Shown here: piece by piece, positions 37,334-45,912 of the stretch
Layout: each line of letters opens with the position of its first letter
How positions within the stretch are numbered: the stretch's first letter is position 1
Made by a program: the position numbers and the translations under genes
The notes under the pieces: generated by a model
Database searches by the model: none
Seen by the model: only the letters and a program-made list of their open reading frames with translations
Told to the model about the DNA's origin: nothing
NCBI GenBank assembly: GCA_003724185.1
Contig: RHGM01000003.1
Span: 868,001-932,000 of the forward strand
Length of the DNA: 64,000 nt
Source of the DNA: Porphyrobacter sp. IPPAS B-1204
Lineage (GTDB): Bacteria; Pseudomonadota; Alphaproteobacteria; Sphingomonadales; Sphingomonadaceae
Direction of reading: 5' to 3'

Positions 37334-39330
37334 GCAGGCAACGCGAGATGCTTGGCGCCGAACACCGCCTGCCAGCTGGCCAGTTCCTCGACCACGGCTT
37401 CGTCAAGCGCGTGGATCAGGTCAGCCGCCGCCGCATAGGTCAACGCTTCAGGGGCGCCTGACAGCAGCAGGCCGATGCGCGCTTCGATCGCGCCCAGCTT
37501 GTCCGCCGCCACCCGCGAAATCGCGCCGAAGCGTTCGAAATCGCCGAAATAGCGGATGCCCGAAAGGTTCGCGCCCAGCGTCGGGAAGGCAACGCCGAGG
37601 AAGGTGAACACGGGCGACAGATCCCCCGCCAGCGATTTGGGCAGCCATCCTGCCAGCCCCGCGCCCTTGATCGCCAGATAGGCCGTGACCGAGGCGACCG
37701 CGAAGGCGAAACAGGTCTCCGCCGCCTTGTCCAGCCCGTGGTGCACCCGTTCCAGCCGGAGGGCCTTGCCCTGATGATAAGCGCGCTGGGCGGCGACATA
37801 GGGAAGCACCGCCCCGCCGAGGCCCGCCCGCAGATAGTCGCGCGTCACCGCCACCTGCGGCAGGCCGACATCGCGCAGCGCATGGCGGGCGAAATGTTCG
37901 GGCCAGCCGGCCGTCTCGTCACCGTGCCCGCCGCTGCGGGGCCAGCGCCCCGTGGGCCGCGCGACGCCCAGCAGCAGCAGCGCGGGCGCATGGCGCAGAT
38001 ATTCCGCCACCCGCCGCATCGCGAACCAGCGCCGGTGCCAGCCGAGCCGCGACCCCGCCGCGGTCAGGCCCAGAATTCCGCCCAGCAACAGCAATTCGAC
38101 CAGAGCAAAGGCCCACTTCATCTCGCCCAGCCCGGTCGGCAGGAAGGCAATCCCGACAATCACCGCCAGCGCCGCGAGCACGAAATTGACGCACATTCCG
38201 CTGCGATAGGCATCGGCGAGGCGGCTGGCGATGCCATCGGCCCAGATGAAAGTCGGCAGCACATCCTCGGCCAGCTGGCGCACAACCTGTGGATCGCCGC
38301 CGGGGATCGCCTCGGCCGCGGCAATCACCCCCGCGCCGCTGCCCGTGGCGATGGCTTGCGGCGCTTCGTATGTGACCTGCAACGAGCCCAGCCAGCGGCC
38401 ATCGCCGAACGCGCATTCGATCCGGCGGTAAAGGCCGAAGAAGCGCGAGCTGCGCGGGCGCCATTCCTCGCGCGCCAGCATGTCAGCGCTCCAGCCTTCG
38501 ACCACCATAGCCGCACGAATGATCGCTTCCAGCCGGGCCGGATCGGGCGCGGTCTGTTCATGCGGCTGGGCCAGTTCTTCGGGTCGATTGAGGATGCGCC
38601 ATCCCGCCGGCGCCGCAGGATCGATCAGCAGCACCGGAGCGCCCATCGTCAGCGCGGCGGTGACCGTGTGCCCCGTTCCACCCGGCAGATTGGCGACCTT
38701 GCCATCCCACACCGCGATCACGAGGTCGGATCGCTCGATCATCGCACGCCCGGCGAGCGCGACATTGTCCGACACCAGCGCATCGAAGGCACGCTGCGCG
38801 TCGCGGTCGTCCGGATCGGCCAGCGTGGCGCGCCACAGCGCCTCGATCTCGGCATCGCGGTCTGCCAGTTCGAAGGCCTGCGCCCGCGCAGTGATCGCCC
38901 GGATCGCTGCCGCCTTGGCCTCGACCGCCGGATCGCTTGCCGCCCGCCCGGCCAGCAGCGCAGCGGCATCCTCCAGCGTTTCAGGGCGGGCATTGATCGC
39001 GCAGTTGAGGCTGGCGCCAAACGGCATCGGCACCGCCAGTTCCCACCCCTGCGCCAGCGCCAGTTCGGCGGCGACCTGATCGGTGCCATCGACCAGCAGG
39101 CTGTGCAGCCGCACCGGTCCGCGCGCGCCGGGCAGGCTGTCGGCAAAGGTTTCGATCCGCGCAAACAGATCGGTCAGCGCAGCGGCAATCGCCGGGGCAT
39201 GGGCACGGAACGAGGCGTTGGAAGCGCGGTGGCCGGTAATCCCTATCGCCAGATGCGGCCGCCAGCTTGCGGCAATCGGGGCAGGCAGGTTTGCTGGCTT
39301 CGGCAATGTCGTCTCCCCCCAAACCTGCAC
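37330..39330 (-). CDS. SLOG-like sensor fused to SLATT-like transmembrane effector
   Basis: A 666-residue two-part protein. The N-terminal 240 residues look like a SLOG Rossmann domain: AIGITGHRAS (residues 28-37), LLVDGTDQVAAELAL (79-93), and DLVIAVWDGKVANLPGGTGHTV (202-223), the ligand-binding motifs in the usual order. The C-terminal half has two pairs of membrane helices (about 381-400 and 406-424; 541-557 and 570-588). The first pair is followed by WFAMRRVAEYLR. The second pair is preceded by YVAAQRAYHQGKALRLERVHH and followed by an amphipathic helix. That is the SLATT plan (2TM effector associated with SLOG and nucleotide-second-messenger systems). It probably senses a nucleotide-like ligand and acts at the membrane. 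It is divergent from the Sel1-trypsin gene across 123 bases. Confidence 0.72.
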   Translation of the reverse strand: MQVWGETTLPKPANLPAPIAASWRPHLAIGITGHRASNASFRAHAPAIAAALTDLFARIETFADSLPGARGPVRLHSLLVDGTDQVAAELALAQGWELAVPMPFGASLNCAINARPETLEDAAALLAGRAASDPAVEAKAAAIRAITARAQAFELADRDAEIEALWRATLADPDDRDAQRAFDALVSDNVALAGRAMIERSDLVIAVWDGKVANLPGGTGHTVTAALTMGAPVLLIDPAAPAGWRILNRPEELAQPHEQTAPDPARLEAIIRAAMVVEGWSADMLAREEWRPRSSRFFGLYRRIECAFGDGRWLGSLQVTYEAPQAIATGSGAGVIAAAEAIPGGDPQVVRQLAEDVLPTFIWADGIASRLADAYRSGMCVNFVLAALAVIVGIAFLPTGLGEMKWAFALVELLLLGGILGLTAAGSRLGWHRRWFAMRRVAEYLRHAPALLLLGVARPTGRWPRSGGHGDETAGWPEHFARHALRDVGLPQVAVTRDYLRAGLGGAVLPYVAAQRAYHQGKALRLERVHHGLDKAAETCFAFAVASVTAYLAIKGAGLAGWLPKSLAGDLSPVFTFLGVAFPTLGANLSGIRYFGDFERFGAISRVAADKLGAIEARIGLLLSGAPEALTYAAAADLIHALDEAVVEELASWQAVFGAKHLALPA

Positions 39331-39453
39331 CCTGTTGCCGGTATGCGATGTGCTTAATCGCTCGCCACGTCCGCTTACAAGCGCCGATCCTGTCCGGTTT
39401 GACGATTGCCCCGAAAAAGCGCATTATTCCCTTGAGCTTGGGGGAGCTGATCA

Positions 39454-41781
39454 ATGCGCAGAACACTTGCCGCCTGGTGCACGATGATGCTGGCTGCATG
39501 GCTGCTGGGGGCCGCGCCCGCCGCAGCACAGGACGCGCCGATCCCGCGCATTTACCCCACCACCTTTTTTGACCGCGCATCAACCTACCTTACCCCCGAC
39601 GAGATCGCGCGCGATCAGGCCGCAGCCGATGGCCACGAGGCCGCTTGCAACCGCGCCGACATGGCCGGGTGCGGGGCGCTGGGCACCGCATTCGAAACCG
39701 GCACAGGCCGCACGCAAAGCCGCCCGGTCGCCGAACTGCTGTACCGCGAAGCCTGCACCGGCGGGCTGGCCGAAGGGTGCTTCAGGCTGGGCCAGCTGCT
39801 GCGCTATGCCGATTCCCACAACGATACGCCGGGCGATCTGGCGGTGTCCGCCGAGCTGTTCGTGCGCGCCTGTCGCATGGGATCGGCCGCCGGGTGCGAG
39901 GCTAAGGCCGCCGAACTGCTGTCAGGTGTCGTCTACGTGCGCGATCCTGAAGCGGCGCTGTCGCTGCTGCGCACCACCTGCGACAGTGGCAGCGCGGGAA
40001 CGTGCAGCCGGCTGGCGGCCATGCTGATGCAGCAGGATCGCAGCGCGGAGCAACAGGCCGAAGGGCTTGCCCTGCTTGACCGCCAATGCCGCGCCCGCGA
40101 GTCCGGTGATTGCCGCACGGCGGCGCGGTATTGGCAGCAGCGGGAGGAAGAAGGCGCATCCCGGCGGATGCGCGAATACCTCGCCCTCGGCTGCGCTGCC
40201 GGTGACGCCTCCGCCTGCACCGAACGCGGGACGCTGGCGGTGCGCAATGGCATCGGGCCAGAGGCGCGCAGCGCCGGAATCGCCTATTTCGAAAGCGCCT
40301 GCGCGCTGGAGCCCCGTCACTGCGACATCGCGGCCACGATCCGCGATGAGCCGCAACTCATCCCCGCCTGCGGTGGCGGGGACAATGTAGCCTGCGAACG
40401 GCTGGCAACCGCCTATGCCGATGAGGGCGGGCCTCTGGAAAACCTGCCGCAAGCCGCCGACCTGTTCGGCTGGCGATGCGATCGTGCCGCCACCGCTGAT
40501 GAAGCGCGAGAGGTCTGTACCGAAGCCGGGGTGCGGGCAGTCGGTTTTGCCGCCAATCCTGCCGAAAACAGCATCCCGCCCGATCCGGCCCGCATTGACA
40601 GTTTCCTCACCCGTGCCTGCACGGCAGGGTCGGAGAGCGCGTGCAACACGCTCTCCGACCAACTGGCCAGCGGCACGATCCTCCCCCTCGACATGCCCCG
40701 TGCGCTGGCCCTGTACGAAGCCCAGTGCGACAATGGCTCCTTCACCAGCTGTGGCAGGCTGCAAAAGGCGATCTTTACCGAGGCCGCCGCACCGCTGCTG
40801 GAGGTAAGCGGCGACACCTCTCCCCCGCCCGAATACAGCCCCGAAGAACTCGCCGAAATGCGCCGCGAGTATGATGAACGGGCTGCGGCCATCAAACGCA
40901 ACCTGAATGAAAACGCCTGCACCACCACCGAAGTCACCTTTCGCGGTGTGACCTATACCGATACCATCTGCGCTTACCTTGCAGCGATGCTCAACGCGTT
41001 CGACGCAAGGGTCGGCTCGGCACCGTGGCAGGCGATCTTGTGGCGGCCCGAGCGGGTGAACGGAAAGAGGCTGAAGGCCGACCGGCGGGTGCTGTGCGGC
41101 GGCGCGGTGATCCGCACCGGTTGGGTGCTGACGGCCGCCCATTGCCTGACCGATCCGGGCGGGGTTGCGGTGTTGACCGGCGGCCACACGATCCGGCTGG
41201 GGGTGTTCGACCAGTCCGCGCCCGAAGGCTATGAATACCCGATCCTGCGGGTGATCCCGCATCCCAACTACCGACGCAAGGATTTCGCCTTCGATGTCGC
41301 GCTGATCCAGTATGACCCGGCGCGGGGCAAGCGGTTGGGCGAGGTGGTGCACAAGGTCGCCCGCATCAGGGTCGATCCGCTATCGATGGAAGCGCGCACG
41401 ATCCGGGCGCGGATGCCGGCCTTCTCCTTCGGCTGGGGGCGGACAGCTTTGGACAGCGGGGCTGCACCGCCGAAGCTGCAGGCGGCGCGGTTGGAGCTGC
41501 GCGATACGGACAACTGCACCCGCATCACCAACTTCCGTGACGAAATGCGCAATGCCGTGCTCTGCGCGGCCGGTCCGAAGGGCGAGCAGGCCTGCATGGG
41601 CGACAGCGGCGGCGCGCTGATCTCTTATGATGGTGCCGACAAGGTGCCGACCGTGATCGGGGTGGTCAGCGCCGGGGTGAAGTGCGGGACAACCGGCGTA
41701 CCAAGCCGCTTCACCCGGATTGCGCACCCACTGGTGCGCGACTGGCTGAACTCCATCGTGCCGCCTGCGACACGCCGTTAG
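39454..41781 (+). CDS. Secreted Cys-rich Sel1-like repeat protein fused to a trypsin-like protease
   Basis: A 775-residue exported protein with signal peptide (cleavage near AAPAAAQ, about residue 26). Residues about 55-450 are Sel1/Hcp-like helical repeats whose helix pairs are pinned by regularly spaced cysteines (for example ACNRADMAGCGALG, ACTGGLAEGCFRLG, ACRMGSAAGCEAKA). After a short charged helix comes an S1 serine protease domain from about residue 525. It has TAAHC (H563), FDVALI (D614) and CMGDSGGAL (S718), so the catalytic triad is complete. Helicobacter Hcp proteins show the same Cys-Sel1 plan but without protease. Disulfides and signal peptide place it in the periplasm or outside. 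It shares a divergent promoter region with the SLOG/SLATT-like gene. Confidence 0.88.
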   Translation: MRRTLAAWCTMMLAAWLLGAAPAAAQDAPIPRIYPTTFFDRASTYLTPDEIARDQAAADGHEAACNRADMAGCGALGTAFETGTGRTQSRPVAELLYREACTGGLAEGCFRLGQLLRYADSHNDTPGDLAVSAELFVRACRMGSAAGCEAKAAELLSGVVYVRDPEAALSLLRTTCDSGSAGTCSRLAAMLMQQDRSAEQQAEGLALLDRQCRARESGDCRTAARYWQQREEEGASRRMREYLALGCAAGDASACTERGTLAVRNGIGPEARSAGIAYFESACALEPRHCDIAATIRDEPQLIPACGGGDNVACERLATAYADEGGPLENLPQAADLFGWRCDRAATADEAREVCTEAGVRAVGFAANPAENSIPPDPARIDSFLTRACTAGSESACNTLSDQLASGTILPLDMPRALALYEAQCDNGSFTSCGRLQKAIFTEAAAPLLEVSGDTSPPPEYSPEELAEMRREYDERAAAIKRNLNENACTTTEVTFRGVTYTDTICAYLAAMLNAFDARVGSAPWQAILWRPERVNGKRLKADRRVLCGGAVIRTGWVLTAAHCLTDPGGVAVLTGGHTIRLGVFDQSAPEGYEYPILRVIPHPNYRRKDFAFDVALIQYDPARGKRLGEVVHKVARIRVDPLSMEARTIRARMPAFSFGWGRTALDSGAAPPKLQAARLELRDTDNCTRITNFRDEMRNAVLCAAGPKGEQACMGDSGGALISYDGADKVPTVIGVVSAGVKCGTTGVPSRFTRIAHPLVRDWLNSIVPPATRR

Positions 41782-41900
41782 AAACGGTTCAGAGGGCAGC
41801 CAGACCCCGCCAGACCCCATTCAGACCCCCTCCAGACCGGGGGCCTTGCCGCCCCCGCGCCATGTTTCACGTGGAACACGGCGCGGGAGGAGCCTGTCAA

Positions 41901-42131
41901 TTATTCGGCAGTGGCCGCTTCGGCAGAGGCTGCGCCCTCTTCGGCCACATCGTCCGGGCCAATCGGGTTGCCGGTCGGATCGAGCTCTTCCGCCGCCGGA
42001 GTTGCATCGGCCGGAGCCATCATCTCGGTCGCGGTCGGTTCAGCTGCGGGTGCCTCTCCGGCCTCACCGCCGCACGCAGCCAACACCAGCGCACCGCCAG
42101 CAAGCGCTGCAAAAGTAACGATTTTCTTCAT
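41901..42131 (-). CDS. Small acidic lipoprotein
   Basis: A 76-residue lipoprotein: MKKIVTFAALAGGALVLAAC is a complete lipoprotein signal with Cys at residue 20. The mature part is only Ala/Glu/Pro/Thr-rich, with no fold visible. ATG 42131 has GGGGGTAACATC upstream; the longer frame to 42173 would bury the signal. It lies between the Sel1-trypsin gene (convergent) and the TIR gene (same strand, 46 bases upstream). Function unknown; it may be a periplasmic spacer or a binding partner. Confidence 0.7.
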   Translation of the reverse strand: MKKIVTFAALAGGALVLAACGGEAGEAPAAEPTATEMMAPADATPAAEELDPTGNPIGPDDVAEEGAASAEAATAE

Positions 42132-42177
42132 GATGTTACCCCCTTCTTCATGCCCTTCATCGGGCAAGATCATGCTA

Positions 42178-44145
42178 TCACGACCCGAAGCGGATTAGCA
42201 AATCCTTGAATGCAGGCTCGCCGCGCAAGGGATCGAGCAGCGGGTCATTGGGTGCCCACAGGAACCCGGAATCGAGCGTCGTCAGCGCTGTGTCCAGCAA
42301 CGCGATGGCCGCCGCTGTCTCGCCGCGCTGGGCGTGCACTTCGGCAATCTGGTAGCGGCTGTCCCCATACTTCTCCGTCAGCGTCTTCAATGCAGCGTCC
42401 GATCCCGCCGCATCGCCCAGCCGGTGCGCGGCAATCGCGGTGGCGGTGAGGGCGTAGGCCTCCCCCGGCTCGGCCTTGGCGGCGGTCAGCGCGCCTGCGG
42501 CATCGCCCTGCATCAGCCGCGCCACGGCAAGGCCGAAATGCGCGCTGGCAAGGCTGGGATTGAGCGCCAGCGCCTTCTGCATCCGGTCGATCACCTGCGA
42601 ATAATCGCGGGCGAACAGAGCGATATATCCCGCTGACCGGAAGGCGCGGGCGTTGATCGGGTCAAGTTCCAGCACCTGATCAATCATTTGTGATGCCAGC
42701 GCCCGGTCCTTGCCATAGGCGTAGAAGCCCGCCACCGAGCGCAGCACATCGGCGTCGCCGGGCGCCAGTTCCTGCGCGGCGCGGTAATGGGGCGTAGCCT
42801 CGGCCGGTTTCAACCAGCCATTGTTGAGCACGAACCCGATCGCCAGATGTCCGCGCGCCAGCCGCTTTTCCAGCGTCAGCGACCGCTCCGCCGCGGCCTT
42901 CGCCTCGGCGAACATCCGACGGGTTTCGGCGCCATTGCTGGCGGCGCTGTTGGCGAGCGAGGCCAGCATGGTGGCGCGGAACGAATGCGCCGCAGCGTAG
43001 CCCGGATCAGCAGCAATCGCGGCATCGAACTGTTTGAGCGCGGCCTGATCGGTCGCGCCTCCCGCGCCCAGATCATACAGCGCCACGCCGCGCAGGAAGG
43101 CCTCGTATGCGGCCACGTTCTGGGTGCCGCCGATATCCTCGTGCCCGGCGGCGGCCTGCTTGGCCTCCTTGTCGCCGGCGACTTTGGCGACGAGAGAAAA
43201 CGCAACCTTTTCCGCGATTTCCGATTGGACCGCGAAGATATCTTCCAGCGCGCCGTCAAAGGGTTGTGACCACAGCACCTCCCCGTCATCAGTCGCGACC
43301 AGTTCGGCCGATACGCGCACCCGCTGGGCATCACGCTGAACGCCGCCGCGCAGGATGTTGCCGACGCCAAGCTTGCGGCCGATGGCGAAATCATCCTCAC
43401 CATCAATCGCGGAGGACGATGTCGGCGCAGCGACCTTCAGGCGCGGATTGCGCGCCAGCACCGACCGCAGTTCACGCGACAACCCGTCGGAGAAATACTT
43501 CTTGTCGGGATCGCCCGTTTCATTGGTGAAGGGCAGCACCACCATCGAAATCGCCGCCGATGCCGGGCTGCCGAACAGCCCGAACTGCCACGCGCCAAGC
43601 AGGCTCGTCCCTGCAGCCACACCCGCCCCGCCCAGCATCAGCGTGCGGCGTGACACCGCGAGGCTGGATGGGGCCGGGGCCGGAGCAAGCGCCGGCAAGA
43701 CCGGGTCTGGCGTGGGCAGGGCCTCACCAAGCTTGCCTCTGACCGCCGCCACGATCCGCTCCGCCTCTCCGCTGCCCGGCTTGCCGTCCCAGCCACTGAT
43801 GTCGAGCAACTGGAACTGGCGGAACCCCAGCGGCGCCATCGTGCCGTCAATCGTCAGCGGCACCAGACAGCCGCGCTCGCGCCCGCGCTGGGCCTCGTCA
43901 CGCACCCAGTGCGAATTGACCGAGGTCGCCGACCACAGCACCACCACCACCGCCGCACCTTCCAGCGCCGCCTCGGTGGTCTGGAGATAGTTTTCGCCTC
44001 CCTCCAGACGCCCGTCCCACCAGGGGTCGAACCCGGCCTGCTGCAGCAGATCGATCACCGGGCGGGCGCGGGGCAGATCGGTGCGCGAATAGCTGACGAA
44101 CAGCAGCGGGCGCGGCGGGGCTGGCGTGTCGTCGGTGCTATCCAT
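42178..44145 (-). CDS. TIR domain - transmembrane - FlgO-like - TPR protein
   Basis: The 655-residue protein has an N-terminal TIR domain (about residues 13-135) with LLFVSYSRTD and a W80-V-x-x-E84 motif. This matches the position of the catalytic Glu of NAD-cleaving TIRs, so NADase activity is possible. A single membrane helix (about 168-190) follows. Next is a FlgO/CadC-like domain starting MVVLPFTNETGDPDKKYFSDGLSREL (about 201-330), then at least six tetratricopeptide repeats to the end. The start at 44145 is taken because the longer frame lacks a ribosome site and homology. Similar TIR-TPR proteins occur in sphingomonads. It is divergent from the SPFH operon (174 bases). Confidence 0.88.
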   Translation of the reverse strand: MDSTDDTPAPPRPLLFVSYSRTDLPRARPVIDLLQQAGFDPWWDGRLEGGENYLQTTEAALEGAAVVVVLWSATSVNSHWVRDEAQRGRERGCLVPLTIDGTMAPLGFRQFQLLDISGWDGKPGSGEAERIVAAVRGKLGEALPTPDPVLPALAPAPAPSSLAVSRRTLMLGGAGVAAGTSLLGAWQFGLFGSPASAAISMVVLPFTNETGDPDKKYFSDGLSRELRSVLARNPRLKVAAPTSSSAIDGEDDFAIGRKLGVGNILRGGVQRDAQRVRVSAELVATDDGEVLWSQPFDGALEDIFAVQSEIAEKVAFSLVAKVAGDKEAKQAAAGHEDIGGTQNVAAYEAFLRGVALYDLGAGGATDQAALKQFDAAIAADPGYAAAHSFRATMLASLANSAASNGAETRRMFAEAKAAAERSLTLEKRLARGHLAIGFVLNNGWLKPAEATPHYRAAQELAPGDADVLRSVAGFYAYGKDRALASQMIDQVLELDPINARAFRSAGYIALFARDYSQVIDRMQKALALNPSLASAHFGLAVARLMQGDAAGALTAAKAEPGEAYALTATAIAAHRLGDAAGSDAALKTLTEKYGDSRYQIAEVHAQRGETAAAIALLDTALTTLDSGFLWAPNDPLLDPLRGEPAFKDLLIRFGS

Positions 44146-44271
44146 TGCCCCTGCCCCCCTTTGCGCAAAAAATCCGTGCCCTTCTGCTATAACCAAACGG
44201 GGGGTTCCGCCAAGGGGTGATGTCAGCGGCGCACAAAGGCCGGACGCCAAATCCGCTTGACGGCTCTCACC

Positions 44272-44289
44272 TATGATATAAATATGATA
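44272..44289 (+). promoter_or_regulatory. Tandem TATGATA repeats upstream of SPFH gene
   Basis: TATGATA occurs at 44272-44278 and again at 44283-44289, 11 bases apart, in a short AT-rich patch (with TAATTATAT just after) inside GC-rich sequence. A TTGACG (-35-like) lies at 44257-44262. Spacing of one helical turn suits a ribbon-helix-helix dimer pair; an Arc-like protein is encoded two genes downstream. Confidence 0.55.
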
Positions 44290-44319
44290 CCATAATTATA
44301 TCGCATCTGGAGATTCGTC

Positions 44320-45225
44320 ATGTCCCCATTGTCTACCCCTGCCCTCAATCGCAGCCACGAAGTCCCGGCGACCACGCAAAGCGGATATGTGATGCTGTTG
44401 GTCAGTCTGGTGCTGGTTACGGCAGCCGTGTTGCTGTTCATCCAGGCCATAGCGCCCGATCCGCAAGTGGATGGGCTGATGATGATCGGGGCGATCATCA
44501 CCGGCGTCATCGGTCTGCTGATCCTGACCGGGTTCTATATGATCAACCCCAACGAAGCTGCCGCGATCCAGCTGTTCGGCGCCTACAAGGGCACCGACCG
44601 CAACGAAGGCCTGCGCTGGGTGCTGCCCTGGCTGACCCGCAGCAAGATCGCGGTGCGCGCCAACAACGTCATTTCCGAAAAGATCAAGGTCAACGACGCA
44701 CGCGGCAACCCGATCGAGATGGCAGCGCAGGTCGTGTGGCGCGTCACCGACACCGCGCAGGCGCTGTATGATGTCGACGATTACCGCGAATTCGTCACCG
44801 CGCAGATGGAAGCCGCCGTGCGCGCTATCGGGTCGCGTTACCCCTATGACGATATCGAGCATCAGGAAATCACCCTGCGCGGCAACCACGAGGAAGTGGG
44901 CGTCGAACTGCGCGCTGCCCTGATCGAGCGGCTGTCGGTCGCCGGGATCACCGTTGACGAATGCGGCCTGACCCACCTTGCCTACGCCCCGGAAATCGCC
45001 AGTGCGATGCTGCGCCGCCAGCAGGCCGAGGCGGTGATCGCGGCGCGTGCCAAGCTGGTCGAAGGCGCGGTTTCGATGGTCGAGATGGCGCTCAATATGC
45101 TGAGCGAGAAGGGCGTGGTCGAACTCGACGATGAACGCCGCGCGGCGATGGTGTCGAACCTGATGGTGGTGCTGTGCGCCGAACAGGAAGCCCAGCCGAT
45201 CGTCAATGCAGGGTCGCTCTACTGA
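44320..45225 (+). CDS. SPFH/Band-7 domain membrane protein
   Basis: A 301-residue stomatin/prohibitin-like protein with two N-terminal membrane helices (about residues 25-46 and 53-73). The SPFH domain follows (GFYMINPNEAAAIQLFGAYKGTDRNEGLRWVLPW, then IKVNDARGNPIEMAAQVVWRVTDTAQALYDVDDYREFV), then the helix with AQMEAAVRAIGSRYPYDD. SPFH proteins form membrane-associated oligomeric cages or microdomain scaffolds. A C-terminal alanine/glutamate helix (ASAMLRRQQAEAVIAARAKLVEGAVSM) is the oligomerisation coil. It is the first gene of a likely operon with an Arc-type repressor and a small membrane protein. Confidence 0.9.
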   Translation: MSPLSTPALNRSHEVPATTQSGYVMLLVSLVLVTAAVLLFIQAIAPDPQVDGLMMIGAIITGVIGLLILTGFYMINPNEAAAIQLFGAYKGTDRNEGLRWVLPWLTRSKIAVRANNVISEKIKVNDARGNPIEMAAQVVWRVTDTAQALYDVDDYREFVTAQMEAAVRAIGSRYPYDDIEHQEITLRGNHEEVGVELRAALIERLSVAGITVDECGLTHLAYAPEIASAMLRRQQAEAVIAARAKLVEGAVSMVEMALNMLSEKGVVELDDERRAAMVSNLMVVLCAEQEAQPIVNAGSLY

Positions 45226-45232
45226 TAGCACT

Positions 45233-45448
45233 ATGCCTGCCAAGAAAGCCTTCCCCCTACGCCTCGATCCGGCGCTGCACGATGCGGTCCAGCGGCTCGC
45301 CGATGCGGAATTGCGCAGCGTGAACGCCGAGATCGAGGTGTTGCTGCGCGAAGCCCTCGCCCGGCGCGGGATCAAGGTGGCCCGCAGCGAAGCGCCGAAA
45401 CGCGGGCGGCCGCCCGGCGTCGCCAACCAAGGAGGTGATGATGCGTGA
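45233..45448 (+). CDS. Arc-type ribbon-helix-helix DNA-binding protein
   Basis: A 71-residue RHH protein: strand FPLRLDPALHDAVQRLAD followed by the two helices NAEIEVLLREAL, the Arc/CopG plan. The tail is basic (RSEAPKRGRPPG), like an AT-hook. ATG 45233 lies 8 bases after the SPFH stop. It probably represses this operon, given the 11-bp-phased AT-rich repeats upstream of SPFH. Pairs of SPFH and Arc-like genes recur in proteobacteria. The partner is not a recognisable toxin, so I do not call a toxin-antitoxin system. Confidence 0.82.
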   Translation: MPAKKAFPLRLDPALHDAVQRLADAELRSVNAEIEVLLREALARRGIKVARSEAPKRGRPPGVANQGGDDA

Positions 45449-45761
45449 TTCCGACAAGCCCTTCGTGCTTTATCGCAGGGGCCCTATGAACTTCACCATC
45501 GTGCCTCGCGGGGTGAAAGGCTGGGCGCAGTCGGCATTCTGGATGCTGATGCTGGTGCCGCTGACCATCGGGTTTGCGGTTTACGCCGAAGCGCATGAGG
45601 GCACGCCCCGCGTTTACATCGCCCTCGGGCTGTATCTGGCGGCGACCGCGATCTGGAGCGTTGCCATGATCTGGTGGATGAAGGCCCGCGCCGAGGTGGT
45701 CGATGTCAAAGCTATGCTCGCCATAAAGCAGCAGGCCGAACGCGATGGCCGCAGGCGTTAG
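45441..45761 (+). CDS. Small two-helix membrane protein, paralogue 1
   Basis: 106 residues, two hydrophobic helices (about 31-50 and 58-80). The N-terminus KPFVLYRRG and FTIVPRGVKGW are shared with the gene at 45913 (PFIVYRRG, FTVRPRGAKGW), showing tandem duplication. The ribosome site AAGGAGG lies 5 bases before ATG 45441, inside the end of the Arc-like gene; ATG 45438 is the alternative. Function unknown. It may pair with the SPFH protein as a membrane partner, since it is in the same operon and scaffold proteins often have small membrane companions. Confidence 0.75.
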   Translation: MRDSDKPFVLYRRGPMNFTIVPRGVKGWAQSAFWMLMLVPLTIGFAVYAEAHEGTPRVYIALGLYLAATAIWSVAMIWWMKARAEVVDVKAMLAIKQQAERDGRRR

Positions 45762-45772
45762 TTTACCAGAGT

Positions 45773-45793
45773 TTACAATTGTCTCTGTAATTG
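45773..45793. promoter_or_regulatory. Inverted-repeat operator candidate before paralogue 2
   Basis: TTACA-N8-TGTAA (45773-45790) overlaps CAATT-N8-AATTG (45776-45793) in an AT-rich patch, next to a GTTTAC duplicate (45761-45776). It lies about 120 bases before the second small membrane gene, which therefore may have its own regulated promoter. Confidence 0.45.
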
Positions 45794-45912
45794 TTGCAGA
45801 AATCGTCTATCGTTCACGGGCGTGAGCGCGGCTGCCTGGGCAGGCGCGCTGCCGATTCGCTACAAGGGTCGTGGACCTGCGCCGGGAAGCGCGCAGGCCG
45901 TAGGAGAGAGAC

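Noticed and set aside
45233..45761. Toxin-antitoxin system made of the Arc-like protein and its neighbour
   Set aside because: The neighbour is a two-helix membrane protein with a tandem paralogue and no toxin motif; the SPFH gene is the more consistent partner.
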